The notes beneath the pieces are model-generated. The model was not told where the DNA came from. It ran no database searches and saw only the letters and a list, made by a program, of their open reading frames with translations. DNA of 12,251 bases from DASTHS01 sp035718085 (lineage in GTDB: Bacteria; Actinomycetota; Acidimicrobiia; Acidimicrobiales; Palsa-688). Of this stretch, positions 5,926-12,251 are shown piece by piece. Within the stretch, counting starts at the first letter, position 1, and every line of letters starts with the position of its first letter. The DNA lies in assembly GCA_035718085.1 (NCBI GenBank), contig DASTHS010000088.1, positions 1 to 12,251 on the forward strand. The letters run 5' to 3'. Position numbers and translations under genes: made by a program.

Positions 5926-5933
5926 GGGGCGTG

Positions 5934-6521
5934 GTGCTCGACGCCGTCTTGGTGGCGGCGCAGAAGATCGACTGCTCGTCCACCGCCTACACCTGCACCA
6001 ACCCCACCTCGAAGAACCCGATCCTGCCGTCGGTGCCGGAGCTGGTGTGGGGCACGGCCGCGTTCCTCGTGCTGTTCGTGCTGCTGCGCCAGTTCGCGCT
6101 GCCGCCGCTGCTCAAGCTGATGCGAGACCGCACCGAGCGCATCGCCAACGACCTCGACACCGCGGAGCGGGCCAAGCGCGAGGCCACCGAGACCCTCGAG
6201 CAGTACAAGCGGGAGTTGGCCGAGGCCCGCACCGAGGCCGGACGCATCATCGACGAGGCCCGCTCGGCGGCCGAGCAGGTGCGCGCCGACCTGGTGGCGC
6301 GCGCCGAGGCGGAGGCCGCCGACCTGCGCGCCCGCAACGACGCCGCCCTACAGGCGGCGCAGGAGCGGGTGCGCGGCGAGCTCGAGGGCCAGATCCGCGA
6401 GGTGTCCCTCGAGCTGGCCGAGAAGGTGGTCGGTGCCAACCTCGACCGGACCACCAACCTGGCGCTGATCGACCGCTTCCTCGACGAGCTCAACGGCACC
6501 AGCACCACCGCCGGCGCATGA
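5934..6521 (+). CDS. atpF: F-type ATP synthase subunit b
   Basis: Subunit b is the peripheral stalk that holds alpha3-beta3 still against the rotor. The protein has 195 residues. An N-terminal segment of about 35 residues should be outside the membrane, followed by one transmembrane helix (about 37-53, rich in Leu, Val and Phe) and a long charged coiled coil (about 64-170, rich in Ala, Glu and Arg). It ends with the delta-contacting ALIDRFLDELNG region. The start is GTG 5931 or 5934; I prefer 5934 because AGGGGG (5924-5929) then sits four bases away. Unusual for subunit b are two cysteines, C14 and C21, in the outside segment. The gene is a plain b subunit, not the b-delta fusion of mycobacteria. 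Its TGA overlaps the atpH ATG in ATGA (6518-6521). Confidence 0.96.
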   Translation: MLDAVLVAAQKIDCSSTAYTCTNPTSKNPILPSVPELVWGTAAFLVLFVLLRQFALPPLLKLMRDRTERIANDLDTAERAKREATETLEQYKRELAEARTEAGRIIDEARSAAEQVRADLVARAEAEAADLRARNDAALQAAQERVRGELEGQIREVSLELAEKVVGANLDRTTNLALIDRFLDELNGTSTTAGA

Positions 6522-7087
6522 CGACCGTCGACGAGTACGCCCAGGCCCTCTTCGACGTGGCCAAGCGCCAGGGGGCGCTCGACACGGTCGAGGAGGAGCT
6601 GTTCCGCGTGGCGCGGACCCTCGAGGCCAGTGACGACCTGCACTGGACCCTGTCGGACCAGAGCGTGCCCGTCGAAGTGCGCCAGGCCACCCTCCAGCAG
6701 CTGCTCGACGCCAAGGTGTCGCCCCTGACGGCCACCCTCGCCGCGTTCGTGGTGGGGGAGGGCGCGGCGCGCGAGCTGCCCGACATCATCGATCGCCTCG
6801 TCGCCAAGGTGGCCGACGAGCGCAACCAGTACGTGGCCGAGGTGCACGTCGCCGAGCCGCTCGACGAGGGGCGCCTCGAACGCCTCCGCACCGGCCTGGC
6901 CCGCACCCTCGGGCGTGAGGTCGAGGTGCGCCAGGTGGTCGACCCGACGGTGCTCGGCGGCATCGTCGCCCGGGTCGGCGACACGGTCATCGACGGTACG
7001 ATCGGGCACCGCCTCGACCAGCTCCGCCGGTCGCTGCGCGCCACCCCCGGCACCCCCGGGGCGGCAGCGCCGACCCCCACCCCCTGA
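6518..7087 (+). CDS. atpH: F-type ATP synthase subunit delta
   Basis: Delta (OSCP in mitochondria) caps the alpha3-beta3 head and joins it to the subunit b stalk. The protein has 189 residues. It has the N-terminal six-helix domain, starting VDEYAQALFDVAKRQG (4-19), that binds the alpha N-termini. The C-terminal domain carries the conserved strand-turn VDPTVLGGIVARVGDTVIDG (141-160), followed by the helix RLDQLRRSL. A short Pro/Ala/Thr-rich tail (about 175-189) is beyond the usual end and is probably disordered. ATG 6518 overlaps the atpF stop. No separate Shine-Dalgarno is needed if translation is coupled. atpA follows after 34 bases. Delta is encoded alone here, unlike the long b-delta fusion of mycobacteria. 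Confidence 0.97.
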   Translation: MTTVDEYAQALFDVAKRQGALDTVEEELFRVARTLEASDDLHWTLSDQSVPVEVRQATLQQLLDAKVSPLTATLAAFVVGEGAARELPDIIDRLVAKVADERNQYVAEVHVAEPLDEGRLERLRTGLARTLGREVEVRQVVDPTVLGGIVARVGDTVIDGTIGHRLDQLRRSLRATPGTPGAAAPTPTP

Positions 7088-7121
7088 GCCCGTCGCCGCA
7101 CCCACCGAGACCGAGGACCCG

Positions 7122-8648
<1,527 letters not shown>

Positions 8649-8652
8649 TCGG

Positions 8653-9558
8653 GTGGCCGGTGGGCAGGAGCGGGCGCTGCGGCGACGGGTCCGCAGCAAC
8701 CAGAACATCAAGAAGATCACCCACGCCATGGAGCTGATCGCTGCGAGCCGCATCGCGAAGGATCAGCAGCGCGTGGCCGCCGCCCGCCCCTACGCCGAGC
8801 TGATGACCACCGTCGTCGCCCACCTCACCAAGGTCGGCGGCAACCTCGACCAGCCGCTGCTCGCCGTGCGCGACACGGTGCGCGCCGTCGGCCTGGTCGT
8901 CGTCACCGCCGACAAGGGCCTGGCCGGCGGCTACAACGCGAACGTCACCCGGGCGGCCGACCAGGCGCTGGCCGCCGCCCGCCGGGACGGCCGCGACGCC
9001 AAGGTCTACGTCGCCGGCAAGAAGGGCCTGAACTACTTCCGGTTCCGCCAGGTGCCCGTCGAGGCCAGCTGGTCGGGCTTCTCGGAGCTGCCCACGATCG
9101 ACGACGCCCGCGACATCGCCCGCACCGTGCGCCAGGCGTTCGAGGCCGGCGAGGTCGACCAGGTCGAGCTCATCTCCACCCAGTTCCTGTCGCTCGGCAA
9201 CCAGCGGGTCTCCACCCGGCGGATGCTGCCCCTCGACCGCGAGGCCCTCGCCGAGCTCGGGGGCGGTGACCACGGCGGCGGAGCCCAGGCCGAGTACGAG
9301 TTCGAGCCCGAGCCCGACGGCATCCTCGAGCGGCTGCTGCCCCTCTACCTCGAGGCGCGGGTCTACGCCGCCCTGCTGGAGGCCGCCGCCTCCGAGCACG
9401 CCGCCCGCCAGCGGGCCATGAAGTCGGCGACCGACAACGCCAGCGAGCTCATCGCCATCTACCAGCGACGCGCCAACCGGGTGCGCCAGGAGGCGATCAC
9501 CACCGAACTGGTCGAGGTCACCGGCGCCGCCGCCGCCCTCGCCGCCGGCGCCGGCTGA
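8653..9558 (+). CDS. atpG: F-type ATP synthase subunit gamma
   Basis: Gamma is the central rotor shaft that couples c-ring rotation to conformational change in the beta subunits. The protein has 301 residues. The N-terminal shaft helix includes RRVRSNQNIKKITHAMELIA (11-30). The Rossmann-like middle domain contains VVTADKGLAGGYNAN. A Gly/Glu-rich linker (GGGDHGGG, then EYEFEPEP) precedes the C-terminal helix with the family signature ASEHAARQRAMKSATDNA, which ends EAITTELVEVTG. The mycobacterial loop inserted in the middle domain is not seen: the sequence runs directly from AFEAGEVDQ into VELIST. The start is GTG 8653 with GGAGGG (8639-8644) eight bases upstream, inside the end of atpA. The short C-terminal tail AAAALAAGAG is Ala-rich. 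Confidence 0.98.
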   Translation: MAGGQERALRRRVRSNQNIKKITHAMELIAASRIAKDQQRVAAARPYAELMTTVVAHLTKVGGNLDQPLLAVRDTVRAVGLVVVTADKGLAGGYNANVTRAADQALAAARRDGRDAKVYVAGKKGLNYFRFRQVPVEASWSGFSELPTIDDARDIARTVRQAFEAGEVDQVELISTQFLSLGNQRVSTRRMLPLDREALAELGGGDHGGGAQAEYEFEPEPDGILERLLPLYLEARVYAALLEAAASEHAARQRAMKSATDNASELIAIYQRRANRVRQEAITTELVEVTGAAAALAAGAG

Positions 9559-9608
9559 GCACCGCCGGGCGCCGCGCCACCCGACACCCTTCCCCCACCT
9601 CGTGACCG

Positions 9609-9614
9609 AGAGGA
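9609..9614 (+). promoter_or_regulatory. Shine-Dalgarno that selects the atpD start
   Basis: AGAGGA (9609-9614) lies five bases before GTG 9620 and downstream of the alternative in-frame GTG 9602. It can therefore only serve the inner start. The layout resembles the one in front of atpA (a GAGGA-type box 4-5 bases before a start followed by ACC). Confidence 0.65.
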
Positions 9615-9619
9615 CCGCA

Positions 9620-11079
<1,460 letters not shown>

Positions 11080-11083
<4 letters not shown>

Positions 11084-11481
11084 CCCTCGCCGTCAAGGTC
11101 GTCTCACCCGAGCGCCTGGTCTTCGACCAGGAGGCCTCGATGGTGGTCTGCCGCACCACCGAGGGCGAGATCGCCTTCCAGACCGGCCACGCGCCGTTCA
11201 TCGGGTTGCTCGGCATCGGCACCGTGCGCGTGTACCCGTCCGCCGGAGGAGCGCCGGTGTCGGCGGCCGTGCACGGCGGGTTCGTCGAGGTGCGCGACAA
11301 CCAGGTGAGCGTGCTCTCCGACATCGCCGAGCTGCCCGACCAGGTCGACACCGATCGGGCCCGGGCCGACCAGGCCGACGCCGAGGGGCGCCTCGGGCGT
11401 GACCGCGACGACGAGGAGGCCGCCGCCGACCTCCGCTGGGCGCAGGTGCGCCTCGAGGTGGCCGGCGCCGTCTCCGCCTAG
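11080..11481 (+). CDS. atpC: F-type ATP synthase subunit epsilon
   Basis: Epsilon binds gamma and the c ring at the foot of the rotor, and its C-terminal helices can restrain ATP hydrolysis. The protein has 133 residues. The N-terminal beta-sandwich (about 1-85) includes VKVVSPERLVF (5-15) and GEIAFQTGHAPFIGLLGIG (29-47), the family's GEIGILPGHAPL-type motif with changes in its middle. It is followed by a charged helical C-terminus very rich in Asp, Ala and Arg (about 90-133). GTG 11080 overlaps the atpD stop, so beta and epsilon are probably translationally coupled. No terminator-like hairpin separates it from the next gene, which starts 8 bases later, so the operon may continue. Confidence 0.97.
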
Positions 11482-11488
11482 CGGCCCG

Positions 11489-12251
11489 GTGCGCCCCCGC
11501 CGGCGGGTGGGGGTGGTCTGCCCACTCGAGCCGCCCGTCGCCGGGTGGGTCGACGGGCTGCGCCGGGCGGTCGGCGACCCGGCGATCGACCGGATCGCCC
11601 CGCACGTCACCCTGGTGGCGCCGGTCAACGTGCGCGACGCCGACCTGGACTGCGCCCTCGACCGGCTGCACGCCGCCGCTGCGGCCGTCGACGGCCCGCT
11701 GCACCTGACGGTGGGGCCGCCGGGGAGCTTCTTGCCGGCCAACCCGGTGCTGGTGCTGGAGGTCGGCGGCGACCTCGACGGCCTGCGGGCCGTGCGCGCC
11801 GCCGCCTTCGGGCCGCCGCTCGAGCGGCCCCCCGCCTGGCCATGGGTGCCCCACGTCACCCTCGCCGACGGCCTGGGTGCCGAGCGCATCGACGCGGCGG
11901 CCGCTGCCCTCGGCGCCTTCGAGGTCGTGGCCGACGCGGGCACCGTGGCCCTGCTGGAGGAGCGGCGGGGCGTCGACGGCCGGCGCCGATGGGAGCCGCT
12001 GGCCGACGCGCTGCTCGGCGGGGTGGCCACCGTCGGGCGTGGCGGCCTCGACGTGCAGCTGGCGACCGGCACGGTGCTGTCGCCCGTGGCGTCGGCCCTG
12101 CTGGGCCCGATCGGCCGCCCGGCGGTCGACCGCCTGGTCGTCACCGCCCGGCGCGACGGCACGACCGTCGGCGCCGCGGTGGCGTGGCGCGACGACGACG
12201 GCGGCCACGTGCGGGTGGCGGTCGCTTCCGGCGTGCGCCGCCAGGGTGTGG
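11489..12251 (+). CDS. 2H phosphoesterase (2'-5' RNA ligase-like) fused to GNAT acetyltransferase (partial)
   Basis: The frame opens at GTG 11489, eight bases after atpC, and stays open to the window edge (254 codons, unfinished). Residues 1-180 look like a 2H phosphoesterase: two HxT motifs, H39-V-T41 in PHVTLVAPVN and H122-V-T124 in PHVTLAD, sit 83 residues apart in matching repeats. This domain type acts on 2',3'-cyclic or 2'-5' phosphodiester bonds in RNA or nucleotides. From about residue 185 a second domain begins, with strands LVVTARRDGTTVGAAVAW and HVRVAVASG leading into VRRQGV (249-254), the start of the acetyl-CoA-binding R-x-x-G-x-G/A loop of GNAT enzymes. The window ends inside that loop. 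There is no Shine-Dalgarno, and GTG 11507 is an alternative start. Substrates are unknown, and its place in the atp transcription unit is inferred from spacing only. Confidence 0.8.
   Translation, partial: MRPRRRVGVVCPLEPPVAGWVDGLRRAVGDPAIDRIAPHVTLVAPVNVRDADLDCALDRLHAAAAAVDGPLHLTVGPPGSFLPANPVLVLEVGGDLDGLRAVRAAAFGPPLERPPAWPWVPHVTLADGLGAERIDAAAAALGAFEVVADAGTVALLEERRGVDGRRRWEPLADALLGGVATVGRGGLDVQLATGTVLSPVASALLGPIGRPAVDRLVVTARRDGTTVGAAVAWRDDDGGHVRVAVASGVRRQGV

Noticed and set aside
4815..5930. Long plus-strand frame running through atpB and atpE into atpF
   Set aside because: Before 5931 it is an Arg/His/Pro-rich shadow of atpB and atpE. Only the part from 5931/5934 onward is the subunit b gene.
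9602..9619. Six-codon N-terminal extension of atpD from GTG 9602
   Set aside because: The AGAGGA box (9609-9614) lies within this stretch and can only serve GTG 9620; no Shine-Dalgarno precedes 9602.
9559..9619. Possible internal promoter or terminator in the atpG-atpD gap
   Set aside because: The 61-base gap is C-rich with only a 4-bp stem (GGCG/CGCC) and no TAnnnT box at a useful distance, so I see no supported element.

Overview
This window is a very GC-rich stretch of bacterial chromosome in which every supported gene lies on the + strand. It carries the conserved translation-termination / F-type ATP synthase locus of high-GC Gram-positive bacteria (Actinomycetota). The gene order prfA (3' end), prmC, tsaC/sua5, glyA, wecA/rfe-like, atpZ, atpI, atpB-E-F-H-A-G-D-C is the layout known around the atp operon of actinomycetes. 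The heavy use of GTG starts and of TAnnnT boxes placed a few bases before start codons fits the same group. Subunits b and delta are separate proteins, alpha has no long C-terminal tail and gamma lacks the mycobacterial loop. This argues against a mycobacterium-like relative and for another actinobacterial lineage; Acidimicrobiia is a guess that I cannot prove from the sequence.

Region 1 (1-1600) holds translation-fidelity genes: the last codons of release factor 1, its modifying methyltransferase PrmC, and the threonylcarbamoyl-AMP synthase that starts tRNA t6A synthesis. A compact hairpin follows tsaC. Region 2 (1640-4062) holds glyA, which appears to have its own leaderless start, and a polyprenyl-phosphate sugar-1-phosphate transferase of the WecA/TagO type that begins lipid-linked glycan synthesis for the envelope.

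Region 3 (4036-11481) is the complete ATP synthase operon. A candidate promoter is buried in the last codons of wecA, with its -10 box on the wecA stop codon. It is followed by the two small accessory membrane proteins AtpZ and AtpI, the Fo subunits a, c and b, then delta, alpha, gamma, beta and epsilon. Four junctions use 4-base ATGA/GTGA overlaps (atpZ-atpI, atpI-atpB, atpF-atpH, atpD-atpC), implying translational coupling. The c subunit is preceded by the clearest Shine-Dalgarno sequence in the window, as expected for the subunit needed in most copies. All catalytic residues looked for are present, and the c-ring residues point to proton rather than sodium coupling.

Region 4 (11489-end) starts 8 bases after atpC. 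It is an open frame cut by the window edge that reads as a two-HxT 2H phosphoesterase (2'-5' RNA ligase-like) domain followed directly by the start of a GNAT acetyltransferase domain. This is the least ordinary gene here.

Overall this is core, housekeeping DNA. I see no mobile element, CRISPR array, rRNA, tRNA, defence island or broken gene, and no intergenic stretch reaches 100 bases.
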